Shown here: positions 51,902 to 61,615 of the stretch, one piece after another | How positions within the stretch are numbered: the first letter of the stretch is position 1 | Layout of the letters: every line of letters starts with the position of its first letter | Assembly (NCBI GenBank): GCA_946800325.1 | Contig: OX326960.1 | Coordinates: forward strand, 12,610,393 to 12,674,392 | Direction of reading: 5' to 3' | DNA length: 64,000 bases | Source: Luzula sylvatica | Lineage: Eukaryota; Streptophyta; Magnoliopsida; Poales; Juncaceae | Translations under genes and position numbers: made by a program | Notes under the pieces: generated by a model | The model's input: only the letters and a program-made list of their open reading frames with translations | Database searches by the model: none | What the model was told of the DNA's origin: nothing

Positions 51902-52251
51902 TTCGTTAGTTAGTTAGTTAGTAAATATGTATGTAAGAAGGTAGTTAGTTAGTTAGTTAGTTAGATAGTTAGTAAATTAGTTAGTTAGCTAGTAGTTAGT
52001 TAGTTAGTTTAGTTAGTTATTTAGTTATTAGTCTGTTAGATAGTTAGTTAGTTAACTAACTAACTAAATAACTAACTAACTAACTAAATAAATAACTAGT
52101 TGACTAACTAACTAACTACTGGCTAACTAACTAACTAATTAACTAAATAACTAACTAGTTAACTAACTAACTAAATACTGGCTAACGAACTAACTAACTA
52201 ACCAAATAACTAACTCAAGTAACAAATTGATTAACTTATTAACCAACCTAA
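47821..52251 (+). repeat. (TTAG)n array, block 8, ending at a CACTA terminus
   Basis: TTAG matrix in which about 2-kb stretches recur. The run with GGTTTGTTGGAAAGTAGTCAG, TATGTACGTTAG, AATAGTGAGTTAGTCAG and GTTTGTACGAAGG appears from about 48260 and again from about 50220. The right end is cut at CCAACCTAA by CACTACTAC. Confidence 0.95.
51900..52251. repeat. Copy of locus A with palindromic junction, D
   Basis: The same order as at 26440-26784: AATATGTATGTAAGAAGG, TTAGTTTAGTTAG, the GTTAAC flip (52051-52056), CTAA run, AACTAGTT, ACTGGCTAACG, CAAGTAACAAATTGATT and CCAACCTAA. At locus A the sequence continues CTAGCCGCC; here it is replaced by the CACTA end. Confidence 0.9.
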
Positions 52252-52780
52252 CACTACTACAAAAAGTCTCATTAGCTTCGAAAATCCTAGGGACTAAGTA
52301 TATTTAGTCTCTGTATGTTGGTTATTAGGAGCACATTTTGCTTTGTCCCAAAACAGTTATATTTCTTGGGACAAAGATTTTATTTTGGCACTACAGTTGT
52401 CACAGAAGAAGATTAAGATTTTAAGTCCGTACATTTTGTGACAAACAATAGTCTCAAAATAGGTTACTTATAAAATGAAAAATAATTGGGACGAAAGTTG
52501 GCCCTTGATTGTTGTAAATTATATGGAATGTCTTGCTATATATATAAGGTCATACGTTAATTTTATACTATTATAATTAATTTAGACAAGTCTTAATTCA
52601 ATTCAACAAAAAATAGTTTAGGGACCGGCGTAGTCCGTCTCTAAAATAAGATTTTAGTCGCCATCTGTTGATTTTAGTTATTGTCATGATATTTAATTTC
52701 AAAAGTATTTAATTTATTATTTATTTATTTATTATATACAATATAAATATATTAAAATAATAATTATATAGTCGTATCCG
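52252..52780 (+). mobile_element. CACTA (En/Spm) 5' terminus and subterminal region, second copy
   Basis: It begins CACTACTACAAAAAG and is collinear by eye with the first ~350 bp after 9592: ATTAGCTTCGAAAATC, TTAGTCTCTGTATG, TTTGTCCCAAAAC and TTGGGACAAA recur in the same order. TAA (52249-52251) would be the 3-bp target duplication. A related intact target site is visible at about 26784. The other end was not found in the window, so the element extends right, is truncated, or is broken up by the insertions at 57.5-61.6 kb. No transposase ORF is seen. Confidence 0.75.
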
Positions 52781-53410
52781 TACCCGTGATTTTTTGAAAA
52801 TTGCCGTATCTGCATCGTATCGGATACGATACCCGTATCCGTATTTGTGCAACATAGCTTATCATTTTATATTTTATTGTATTGCATTGTATTATATTGT
52901 ACTATAATATACTATATTATAACATATTATATTATATTATATTATATTATATTATATTATATTATATTATATTGTATTGCATTTTATATTTTATTATATT
53001 TATTAATTAATTTTATATTTATATCATATCATATCATCTTATTGTTTTATATGTTATTGTATATCCTTGAATTGTCTTATTAGACAGTTGAATATTTGTC
53101 ATGAAAATAATAAATCAATCTTGTACATGTTAAATTACATTTTGCACGCTCAATGAAGATAATATATTATATTGTATTTATTGCTTCGTATTATATTATA
53201 TCATTATATAATTATAACATATTGTATTGTATTGTATTGTATTGTATTACATTATATAATACTATATTATATTGTATTGTATTGTTTATACTATACTATA
53301 TTATATAATATAGCATAACACAATACAAAAATTATATTGTTTATATTATATTATATAGTTTATACTATACTATATTATACAATATAACACATATTACATT
53401 ATACATAATT
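52781..53410. repeat. AT-rich pentanucleotide tracts (ATTAT/ATTGT)n and 'CGTATCC' region
   Basis: Starts with a palindromic CGTATCGGATACGATACCCG-type stretch (about 52800-52850). Low-complexity (ATTAT)n (about 52924-52972), (ATTGT)5 (53221-53247) and related tracts follow. The 78-codon ORF at 52847-53083 is simple-repeat translation, not a gene. Confidence 0.85.
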
Positions 53411-53561
53411 ATTAATATTAGTTTACTTATAAATACATCATTATTAATATTTGTTTACTTATAAATAAAGTTTGAACTAAAATAAATGATATTATATACA
53501 TCACATCGAAAAATAAAATGATATTAAAATTAATTTCATAGAAGTGATAATGATATTGAAA

Positions 53562-53830
53562 ATTACTAAAACTCGGCAAATATTTCAATACTAAATATTC
53601 ACAAATATTTCATACAAATATTCCCTTACTAGTTACTACCAATATTTACAAATAAGTCCCTTATTATCAAATATTTACAAATAAGTCCCTTATTATCAAA
53701 TATTACAAAACAAGTCCCCGAATTACTAAAACTCGGAAAATATTACAATACTAAATATTTACGAATATTTCAATCAGTCCCTTACTACAAAATATTTACA
53801 AATAAGTCCCTTACTACCAAAAAATTAGAG
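53562..53830 (+). repeat. Short tandem repeats around AAATAAGTCCCTTA
   Basis: A roughly 160-bp block starting ATTACTAAAACTCGG occurs at 53562 and 53723. Inside, TATTTACAAATAAGTCCCTT repeats three times at short spacing. No coding potential. Confidence 0.8.
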
Positions 53831-54803
53831 CCTCGAAAGAATAAACATAAATTCAGCAATTACTTACAAAAAAGTCAATACGCAAAAAATAAAGCAGAAA
53901 TTCAATATGCAAAAAAATAGAGCCCATTTCTCACGATCATCCGCTTGAATCAGAGCCTCGAAAGTTTCTAAATCTTATTCGCGATCCTTCATCACTATCT
54001 CGTAATCTCTTACACATTGACCACTTCTCAATCTACTTGCCGTGGTGATTTTCCTTTATCGGAGATTCTCTACCACTGGAAAATGCGTAAAAAGAATTTC
54101 AGCAATTTTCTAGGGACTAAAGTGAAAAAGTTGCATTACCAGAATTTTGTCATTGGCAATCAAGGACGCCAAATCCTTCTCGACTCCATTCAGTGTTCTC
54201 CCTCCTCTGCTTGCTCGATGATCTGCAAACATGAAACTTGAATTGGGTCGTGTCAGATTTGAATTGCTGAGCACACACATTTGAAATTTGAATATACCAT
54301 TCACAATCAATATGAGAGTCTGTTAAAATTTTGATTTCAGGAAGAAATTAGATAAGAGATGAGATTGTGTTTTCAGGGTTATATAAGAAATTAGGAGTTG
54401 AGGAGAAGTTATGAGAGAAGGTTCTTTTTGTAAGATTGAAAAATTTGAGAATTTATGAGAAAACAGGGTTATATATGTAAGTTTGATTATGGAAGATTTA
54501 TGATAGTAAAATGGTGATTTGGAGGAAGTGGAGATAATTTGTGGGAGAATTTTGTGATTTTGCGAAAAAGATAACCTAATTGGCGTTTGAAAGAAGGATC
54601 ATACCAGTTCTGTTGCCGGTACTTTTCGAAGAGACTTTCGCTATCGAAATTGAAGAACATTGGTACCGGTGTGGTACTGTAGCGTCAAATAAATTGGAGG
54701 GTACTCCTTGAACCGGGCTTCGCCAGAATCGAGATTTGGATTCTCGGTTGTTTTCCAGAATCAGAAATACACTTTGCTTCTCCTCGCGTCGGATCTGATC
54801 CAA

Positions 54804-54804
<1 letters not shown>
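53831..54804. other. Unassigned AT-rich stretch without a supported gene
   Basis: Contains two copies of GAGCCTCGAAAG (about 53828 and 53953) and short ORFs on both strands (54017-54241 plus, 54310-54110 and 54803-54576 minus). None shows a recognisable domain or convincing splice context. It may be the interior of the CACTA relic. No call. Confidence 0.5.

Positions 54805-54888
<84 letters not shown>
54805..54888 (+). repeat. Compound microsatellite (CA)26(GA)16
   Basis: Pure CA run 54805-54856 running directly into GA 54857-54888. A shorter ACACAGAGAG tract follows at about 54928-54949, probably a local duplication because both are followed by GAGAACC. Confidence 0.95.
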
Positions 54889-54890
<2 letters not shown>

Positions 54891-54949
54891 CTAATCAGTA
54901 TTCCTTTTCTAATAAAACCCTATTAAAGACACAGAGAGAGAGAGAGAGA

Positions 54950-55340
54950 ACCGACCCGAGGGTAATGAAGAAGGGAGAAAGTGCAACCGCGGCTCCTCTT
55001 GACCTGAGACGATGAAGAAGGGAGGCGCAGCCGCGCAGGTACCTCCGAGAGAGAGTGTTTTTCCTAATTTTATGCCTTGTCTCGAAGAAGAAAGGTTCTA
55101 CTTTTGTGCCTTCACGAATAAGAAAAATGTTTTGGAATGAGCAAAGGAACAAAGGGATTTATCCATATTTATTAAGTTATATAGAGGGAGAAATGTTTTT
55201 CCAGATTTTATGCCTTTGTAAAAATATAGAGGGAAAACTCCCTCCAATATTTTGTTAAGTATAAAAGGAAAAAATGGAGGCAAAATTTCCCTCCTAATTT
55301 TCATCATATTAGTTAACTTGAAAATTTCCCTCCAATATTT
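54950..55340. other. Leader-like GC-richer stretch with short direct repeats
   Basis: GATGAAGAAGGGAG-type words occur at about 54965 and 55010, followed by a possible splice donor GCGCAGGTACC (about 55036). After this come several GGAGGGAAA/TTCCCTCC words (55190-55340) that can pair with one another. No coding region is supported; short ORFs at 55055-55258 and 55361-55098 are incidental. Confidence 0.45.
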
Positions 55341-57310
55341 TGATATCTTTCCGTGTGACATGTTTATGTCGTCGTTATTTCGATGAAATTGGATATCAAT
55401 TTGGGAATATATGTGAAAACATTTAGATTCTAAATTTGATGAAAAAAATAATTAGATGTCGCATGCAACAAAAAAAAAATGCATTCAATTCTATTTTTTC
55501 TTCTAAATAATGGATTAATATGTGGTTTTTTAAGAAATGGATTTAATTTTTTTTCTAAAAAAAGATGCATTCATTATTATTTGTTCCTCGAAAATAAATT
55601 TTTTGAATCGAAACATTTTTTCTTAAATTAAATATTGTTTGTTTACTACAAATACAAATTTCATAATTTAATTTTTTAAATGTCATATTTTCTTTTCTTT
55701 TTTTTGATATCTTTCCGTGTGACATGTTCATGTCGTCGTTATTTCGATGACATTGGATATCAATTTGGGAATATATGTGAAAACATTTAGATTCTAAATT
55801 TGATGAAAAAAATAATTAGATGTCGCATGCAAAAAAAAAAAAAAATGCCTTCAATTCTATTTTTTCTTCTAAATAATGGATTAATTTGTGTTTTTTTAAG
55901 AAATGGATTTATTTTTTTTCTAAAAAAATATGCATTCATTATTATTTGTTTCTCGAAAATAAATTTTTTGAATCGATACATTTTTTCCTAAATTAAATAT
56001 TCTTTTTTTGAATGACATTGAATATCAATTGGAATGACATTGAATATCAATTGAATATCAATTGGAATATCAATTAAATATGATGATGTCATCTTTATTT
56101 GAATGACATTGAATATCAATTGGAATATATGTGATAATATTTATATTATAACTTTAATGAATAAATAATTAGATGTCTCATGCAAAAAAAAGAAAAAATT
56201 AAAAGAAAATGCATTTAATTCTATTTTTCAAAAACAATGGATTAATTTTTGTTTTTTAAAAAAATGGATTAGTTTTGGTTTTTTAAAAAACGGACCGTAC
56301 CCGTATCGGAACACATCTCAATTCAATACAATACAACATATTATAATATAATATAACATAAAATATATAATATGATATAATATAGTATAATTAAAACGAA
56401 ATAAAACAATATCATATAATGGATTAGATGTCGCATGCAAAAAAATATATGTGAAAACATTTAGATTCTAAATTTGATGAAAAAAATAATTAGATGTCAC
56501 ATGCAAAAAAAAATGCATTCAATTCTATTTTTTCTTCTAAATAATGGATTAATTTTTGTTTTTTTAAAAATGAATTATTTTTGGTTTTTTAAAAAAAAAA
56601 GCATTAATTATTATTTATTTTTCGAAAATAAATTTTTTGAACCAATAAATTTTTTCCTAATTTAAATATTTTATTTTTTTATAAATAAAAATTTCATAAT
56701 AAAAAATTTGAAAGGTCATGTGTATATTTTTTTAATATGTGTCCATGTGATATGATGATGTCATCTTTATTTATTTGAATGAGATTGAATATCAATTGAG
56801 ATATATGTGATAATATTTAAATTCTAAACTTAATGAAAAAATATTTATATGCCCTGTGCAAAAAAAAAATTAAAAAAAAGATGTATTTAACTCTGTTCTT
56901 CAAAAATAATGGATTAATATTTTTTTTAAAAAAATGGCTTATTTTTGTTTCTAAAAAAATGCATTAATTATTATTTATTTTTCGAAAATAATTTTTTTGA
57001 ACGAATACATTTTTTTCCTAATTTCAATATTTTATGTTTACTATAAATAAAAATTTCATAATTAAAAATTTGAAATGTCATAAGTATATTTTTTTTAATA
57101 TGTGTCCATGTGATATGATGATGTCATCTTTATTTGAATGACATTGAATATCAATTGGAATATATGTGATAATATTTACATTCTAAATTTAATGAAAAAA
57201 TAATTAGATGTCCCATGCAAAAAAAAAAGATGCATTTTATTCTATTTTTAAAAAATAATGGATTGATTTTTGTTTTTTTTTAAAAATGGATTATTTTTGG
57301 TTTTTGAAAA
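55341..57310 (+). repeat. AT-rich tandem repeat, six copies of about 360 bp
   Basis: An ordered unit recurs six times: GATATCTTTCCGTGTGACATG or a variant, GACATTGAATATCAATTGG, ATATATGTGA, ATTCTAAATTTGATGAA, TAATTAGATGTCGCATGC, an A-run, ATGCATTCAATTCTATTTTT, ATAATGGATTAATTT, ATTATTATTTGTTTCTCG and AATAAATTTTTTGAA. The marker ATGTGA falls at 55411, 55775, 56129, 56449, 56805 and 57164 (periods 364, 354, 320, 356, 359). Copies are diverged and the fourth is preceded by a CCGTACCCGTATCGG and (ATAAT)n inset. Short ORFs inside repeat because the unit repeats; they are not genes. Confidence 0.9.
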
Positions 57311-57484
57311 AATGAATTAATTATTATTTAGTGACATGATATGATATGATATATTTACACTTGATATAGTCACTTCAAAACAATATATATAAGATGATAT
57401 GATATAATTTAATACGATGTAATTTAGTGCAATATAATGAAATAATATAATATAATATAATATAATATAATATAATATAAAATG
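57311..57484. repeat. AT-rich (ATGAT)n and (ATAAT)n tracts
   Basis: (ATAAT)n at about 57441-57481 is the reverse complement of the (ATTAT)n tract at 52924-52972. The two tracts bracket the 52.9-57.4 kb interval in opposite orientation. Confidence 0.85.
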
Positions 57485-57549
57485 TTGAATGCATAACATG
57501 TTAGGAGTTAATACATCTTTTGTATTGTTACAATTAATTTACACATATT
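57485..57549 (+). mobile_element. CACTA-relic interior fragment, left piece
   Basis: AATGCATAACATGTTAGGAG followed by TTAATACATCTTTTGT and ATTAATTTACACATATT parallels 9858-9928 of the first CACTA fragment (AATGCATAACATATTATAAG, CACATTTGTTAAG, ATTAATTTTGACATATT). It is interrupted by the MITE at 57550; likely continuations are at 57971 and 61645. Confidence 0.55.
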
Positions 57550-57970
57550 GGGCCCGTTCGGCAAGGGGTGGAATAGAGGAATAGAGGAATAGAATTTAAA
57601 CCATTTTATTCCAAAGTCGTTCGGCAAAACTAATGGAATAAGAAAATAGATTTAAGAGAATAGATATTGATAATGACCAAAATACCCCTAGTATATTAAT
57701 AATATTAATAACATCAAATCATATTAATAATAATATTAATATTATTATTATAATAATAATACTATTATTATTATTATTAACGAGGGCAATTTGGTCTAAA
57801 TATTTCGCTAATCCGCGGAATAGAGCTATTCCATCTCAAACATGGAATAGAGATAATCCTCTTTTCCATATTTTTATTCCATGCTATTCCACTCTTGTTC
57901 GGCTGGAATAGAGTGGATTAACTCATTTATTCCTCTATTCCACTCTATTCCACCCTTGCCGAACAGGCCC
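57550..57970. mobile_element. MITE, 421 bp, with long imperfect terminal inverted repeats
   Basis: The left end GGGCCCGTTCGGCAAGGGGT, then GGAATAGAGGAATAGA, is mirrored at the right end (reverse complement GGGCCTGTTCGGCAAGGGTG, then GAATAGAGTGGAATAGAGG). The inverted repeats extend about 40 bp with few mismatches. The centre is AT-rich with (TAA)-type runs and no ORF. Flanks are ATT on the left and AAT on the right, so the target duplication is unclear. The GGGCCYGTTCGGC start resembles PIF/Harbinger (Tourist) or hAT-type MITEs; superfamily not settled. Confidence 0.88.
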
Positions 57971-57996
57971 AATTTTAATTAGTATATTTTTACAGG
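57971..57996 (+). mobile_element. CACTA-relic interior fragment between MITE and Helitron
   Basis: A 26-bp AT-rich piece (AATTTTAATTAGTATATTTT, then TACAGG) fits between the left CACTA-relic piece and the piece resuming at 61645. The assignment depends on those two flanks. Confidence 0.4.
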
Positions 57997-58139
57997 TCTA
58001 GCTGCTCTGACAATCAGCCACGTCACCCATTTAATTCAGAATCGTCGGATTAAAATTGAATGGCTGGATTAGCGACAAATTAGAATAAATCTGGTCTACG
58101 TGAGCCGTGACAAAGTTAATTATAACAAGTCTTTGGTTC

Positions 58140-58680
58140 ACGGTACACCAGGTGCATTCAATTTATTCTGTTTCAACGTGATATATCCCTCTCATCTCTC
58201 TCTCCTCTCATTTTTTTTCCTGGTGTGCTCTTCGTGAAACCCTAGCCGGCGATTTTGCTGCTTCCAACACGATGCTACCAGAGAAACCTAGGGTTTTTGG
58301 GCGATTTCGTGTGAGATGTTTTGCTTGCGTGGCTTCTTTCGTCGTCTCAGATGAAAGACTCCAAACTGTCAGGGAATTGATTAAATTCCTAACAATTTCA
58401 ATTAATTTTGATACAGATACAAGAGGAGAGAAAGGGGCGAGAAAGAAGAAGACTAGATTGGAAAAGAAGAGTGTTTCAGAAGAGTTCAAAATACAATCAA
58501 CAACCTAAAATTTATTACAAACATTGTTTAAATACTGAATGTAAAATAACTATCGTAAATAACCAAAATTACTGAATAAAAGTAGCGGAAGATAAACAGT
58601 AACTAACATCCTTCTCTCCAGTCTCTTCAATACTGGAGGTATCCCTGGCTTTATTTTCTAAGCAGCCCAAGGGCTGCTTT
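58140..58680 (+). other. Leader-like segment inside the Helitron, no identified gene
   Basis: Pyrimidine-rich leader (TCTCATCTCTCTCTCC), GTGAAACCCTAGCCGGCG and a 78-codon ORF (58272-58508) resemble the 5' end of a plant gene, but no domain is recognised and a minus ORF overlaps. At 58660-58679 a perfect hairpin AAGCAGCCC-AA-GGGCTGCTT occurs. It is possibly another captured 5' fragment. Confidence 0.4.
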
Positions 58681-58689
58681 TCTTTTGAT

Positions 58690-58860
58690 AACCTTAGAGC
58701 CCATCCTTTGTTTACTAAAGCCCATCATCTTAAAACAGGCCCATTTAACTGATCTAAACCTCTTGTTCCTTCTTCTTTGCTTTTTACCCACTCGACCCGT
58801 TAGGGTTTAACGGCCAGTCTTCTTTCCTCCCCCATTCCTGACACAAACCCTAGATTTTCG
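58690..58860 (+). promoter_or_regulatory. Housekeeping-type promoter: site II (GCCCA) and telo-box motifs
   Basis: Three GCCCAT motifs (about 58699, 58720, 58740; the last GGCCCAT is the best TGGGCC/site II match) are followed by telo-box words TTAGGGTTT (58800-58808) and AAACCCTA (58845-58852). Site II plus telo-box is a combination known from plant promoters of translation-related genes. It fits the synthetase exons 0.5 kb downstream, suggesting they were captured with their promoter. Confidence 0.55.
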
Positions 58861-58978
58861 TCTGGCAAAACCTCTGGTTTTTCTACTGTTTCGTCCATGG
58901 CCTTTGCTTTCGACCAAAAGTCTTTAGCATTTCGTGTCCAACTCGAGCCCTTACCCCTCTTATGTACAAAAGAAAATC

Positions 58979-59080
58979 CCTAGCCAAGGAGAGCGGCGAT
59001 CTGGAGAAGCCGTAGGCGATTTTGGACGAAAAACCTAGCCAAGGAGAGCGGCAGAAGCCGTAGGCGATTTTGGACGATTT
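58979..59080 (+). repeat. Short direct repeat in the leader
   Basis: CCTAGCCAAGGAGAGCGGC and GAAGCCGTAGGCGATTTTGG each occur twice (about 58979-59018 and 59035-59072), followed by a further GGACGATTTTGG. A local tandem duplication of about 55 bp with a small indel; non-coding as far as can be seen. Confidence 0.85.
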
Positions 59081-59395
59081 TGGAACGATTGGGAGGCGCT
59101 TTAGATACCGGCTTGGAGCTCCATTTGATAAACACTGGACGACAAGAAAGAGGGAGAGGACTCGCTGACGACGAAACAGACGATTTCAGTTCAATTTTTG
59201 GTGTTGTGCAGGCGTAATCCCGCCCCCTTCTCTTCATGTTGGTTCTTCCATGGCGGTGAGGTATGCTTCTTCTCCTTCCTCTTTACTTCTTTCTTTGGCA
59301 GTGAATTTTACGTCAATATTTGTTCTTTTTCGTGATCGATTAGTTGTTTTTCTTTGTTTATTAATTCAAACATAATTTAGTTTCTTTTGCATCAG

Positions 59396-59880
59396 ACAAC
59401 TGAAAAGGTGATTATCAGAAAAGAAAAGCACTTAGAAGATGATGACAGAAATGACGATGATGAGGAAATTATCTATAAGATCGAGGTCACTGCAAATAGC
59501 TAAATTTTCTTCAAATCTATCTATCTATTGAACTTTTTTCTAATTGCAATTATTCTTTTTGGCAGATATGATATGTTTCGTCTTGAGAGAATTGCGAGGG
59601 CTCTGCGTATTTTCATTGGATTGGAAAGGAAACGACAGTTTTTTTACAGTCTCTGATATACGACACTTATCCATGAACGAAATGCATATCAAGGCCGAGT
59701 TAATCATTATCATAGAAATATAAATTTTGATTTTGATTTTCTTAAACTGATTATGTAGGTAATTAGTTTGATTTTACAATTTTATTCAATTGACTGAACA
59801 AATTAGAAGTTATTTCTTATGAAGCGAGCAATAATGGCCTCATTGATCGTCATCATATGCTTCACCAAATAATTTGCAAG
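59396..59880 (+). pseudogene. Captured fragment of cytosolic phenylalanyl-tRNA synthetase beta subunit
   Basis: Three exon remnants are collinear with the N-terminal part of eukaryotic PheRS beta, the subunit that pairs with alpha to charge tRNA-Phe. Exon at 59396-59499 after acceptor GCATCAG: TTEKVIIRKEKHLEDDDRND then DEEIIYKIEVTANR; its donor GT is changed to CT. Exon from 59576 after TTTTTGGCAG: YDMFRLERIARALRIFIG, then YSL-SDIRHLSMNEMHIKAE, with a 2-base deletion after YSL that shifts the frame (about 59652). Exon at about 59809-59880: ISYEASNNGLIDRHHMLHQI then ICK, matching the family block around TFDEARYNSFIDLQDKLHQN. The first exon and everything downstream, including the catalytic-like and tRNA-binding domains, are absent. 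It is non-functional, oriented plus and lies inside the probable Helitron. Assignment rests on remembered family sequence. Confidence 0.82.
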
Positions 59881-59899
59881 TTCATTTCTTTTTTTCTAT

Positions 59900-61600
59900 T
59901 TCATCCATAAACCGTAATTAATCTTTATATTAGGGTGAAGTTAGTTGTTTTTTTAATGTTTGATATTAGGTTATATTTCCGAATTTGTAGGATTATTTTC
60001 AATTTTCAATTTCCAGATTTCGTAATGTCACAACTGTATTTTTTGTATTTGAAAGGGTATATAATATATGATTTTGCCAGATCTTACAAATGTGATATTT
60101 TCAGGTACAGTTTGATGCCGCTTCTGACAGGTTTGGCAGCAGTAGGCTACTCGGCATTGCTTGATTTGCTACCCCGTTTCCTTCTCGGAATACATAATGG
60201 TACTGTTTTGGATTTTTGAGTACCGAATAATTTCATATATAACCCTCTCAAATGTTTGAAATATTGTGTATGCCCTTCTTTCTTCTTTTTTATAACTAGA
60301 TATTTGTTTTACTTCTAACGTTATGATATTTTTGTGTATTTCACGCATGTTTACAAGTACCAGATTTCATACATGATTCTATTCATTTACTGGTACACCC
60401 GTACACGGAGCGTTTCTCTCTGACGGTACCGCTCCTTTAGGCTAATTCGGTCGTCCCCAAAAAGTTTAGTCTTATTTAGTATTAATAATATTATTAAATA
60501 ATTATTGTATTTAAATTGCATTTGGTGGACAATAAATTTTTAGGTCAAGGTATTCACGCGTTTTCTGTACATTAATTTCGAACAACAGTACGAAGATATA
60601 TTATACTGGCACGATTGAGTGGACTGACTCGGAAGGGAGCCTTTGCACTGCCCTGGATAACACGACTCATATCAATCTGATGTGGGGCCAACATGTTGTT
60701 AAGAGGGCCAATATCAGGTTGATGGCCGGTACTGACGTGGGTAAATTCAGTTTTCTTAAAATCATAACGAAAAATCTGATATCGTGAACTAAGAGGCTTA
60801 TCGAAACAATCAACCACATCCTTCTTAAATATCAACATGAATAGGAGCAGGATCATTGCTCAAAGATAATTCTAATCATGAGGCTCAAATTGAGAAATTC
60901 TGTTCACCAGCGTCGTTATAATCCGATTCATTTGCTAATGACTCGAATCTGTTAAAACTATACGCCCAATCATCATTATCATCATAAGCTGTGCGCTTCG
61001 ATTTTTTTTTTTTACAACTGTATATATACAATTTACCAAGCAACAAAGCAATCGAAACATTCGAACTAATCAAGTAAACAAAACAAATCAACAACAAGGC
61101 CTCTTACGATTCGGACGACATATGAAAGGGCTCCAACAAATAACAAAATAGAAATGCCAAAAAAACACCAAACACAATTATCGAATGATGTATAGAAAGT
61201 AAAATAATTTTGAAGCAAGAATTATTTCGATTGTTAAAAGAAGCCGGTCCTTGAATAAATGAAGTGATCCTTACTTTAAATTTTATGATGTCGTACACAT
61301 TTTTAATACTTGAATCAACTAAAATTTTGTATTATTGTAATTTCTTTCTTTGTTGAGAGTTCGATAATGTTGTCTGCATTTTTTTTTAATATGTATGGTC
61401 ATCTATGTTTTGTTGGGAACATCGTACCTTTATATGTTTTATATGTAGTGACTGCTAATGCATGATGCGTCGTAAATTTTTGCATGTACGCATATTTCTT
61501 AATAACAATCAAAGTCATCTGCATGCACAAAATTCAGCCACCCCTTTTATATTAATTCCATCGAGTACACGAGATCAAACAAAAACAAATAAAAAAATTC
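59900..61600. other. Helitron 3' half: exon-like scraps, no identified gene
   Basis: An acceptor-like TATTTTCAG (about 60105) precedes VQFDAASDRFGSSRLLGIA, an exon-like plus frame ending in a stop; no family recognised. A 94-codon minus ORF (60856-60572) and minus ORFs at 61097-60885 and 61298-61104 have no recognisable motif. The rest is AT-rich, ending in the Helitron hairpin. Confidence 0.4.
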
Positions 61601-61615
61601 ATCACCGGAAACAAA

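Noticed and set aside
3769..52251. Interstitial telomeric repeat
   Set aside because: Plant telomere repeat is TTTAGGG and insect repeat TTAGG; the unit here is TTAG, and GGG occurs only in the GTGGGTATG islands.
3769..52251. CRISPR-like or integron-like repeat array
   Set aside because: No unique spacers of constant length; the DNA is a eukaryotic simple-sequence-derived satellite.
52847..53083. 78-codon Tyr/Ile/Leu-rich ORF
   Set aside because: Translation of (ATTAT)n/(ATTGT)n simple repeats.
55787..56665. Lys/Phe-rich ORFs on both strands
   Set aside because: They recur because the 360-bp AT-rich unit recurs; no conserved start or domain.
58208..58508. Overlapping ORFs of 93 (minus) and 78 (plus) codons
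   Set aside because: No family match and no splice or codon evidence to choose either; left as leader-like sequence.
58660..58679. Hairpin AAGCAGCCC-AA-GGGCTGCTT as a Helitron end or terminator
   Set aside because: It is followed by TTTTCTTTTGATAACC, with no CTRR-T at the right distance; bacterial-type terminators do not apply here.
60572..60856. 94-codon minus ORF as a gene
   Set aside because: No recognisable motif, no leader or splice context; kept only as an unidentified stretch in the Helitron.
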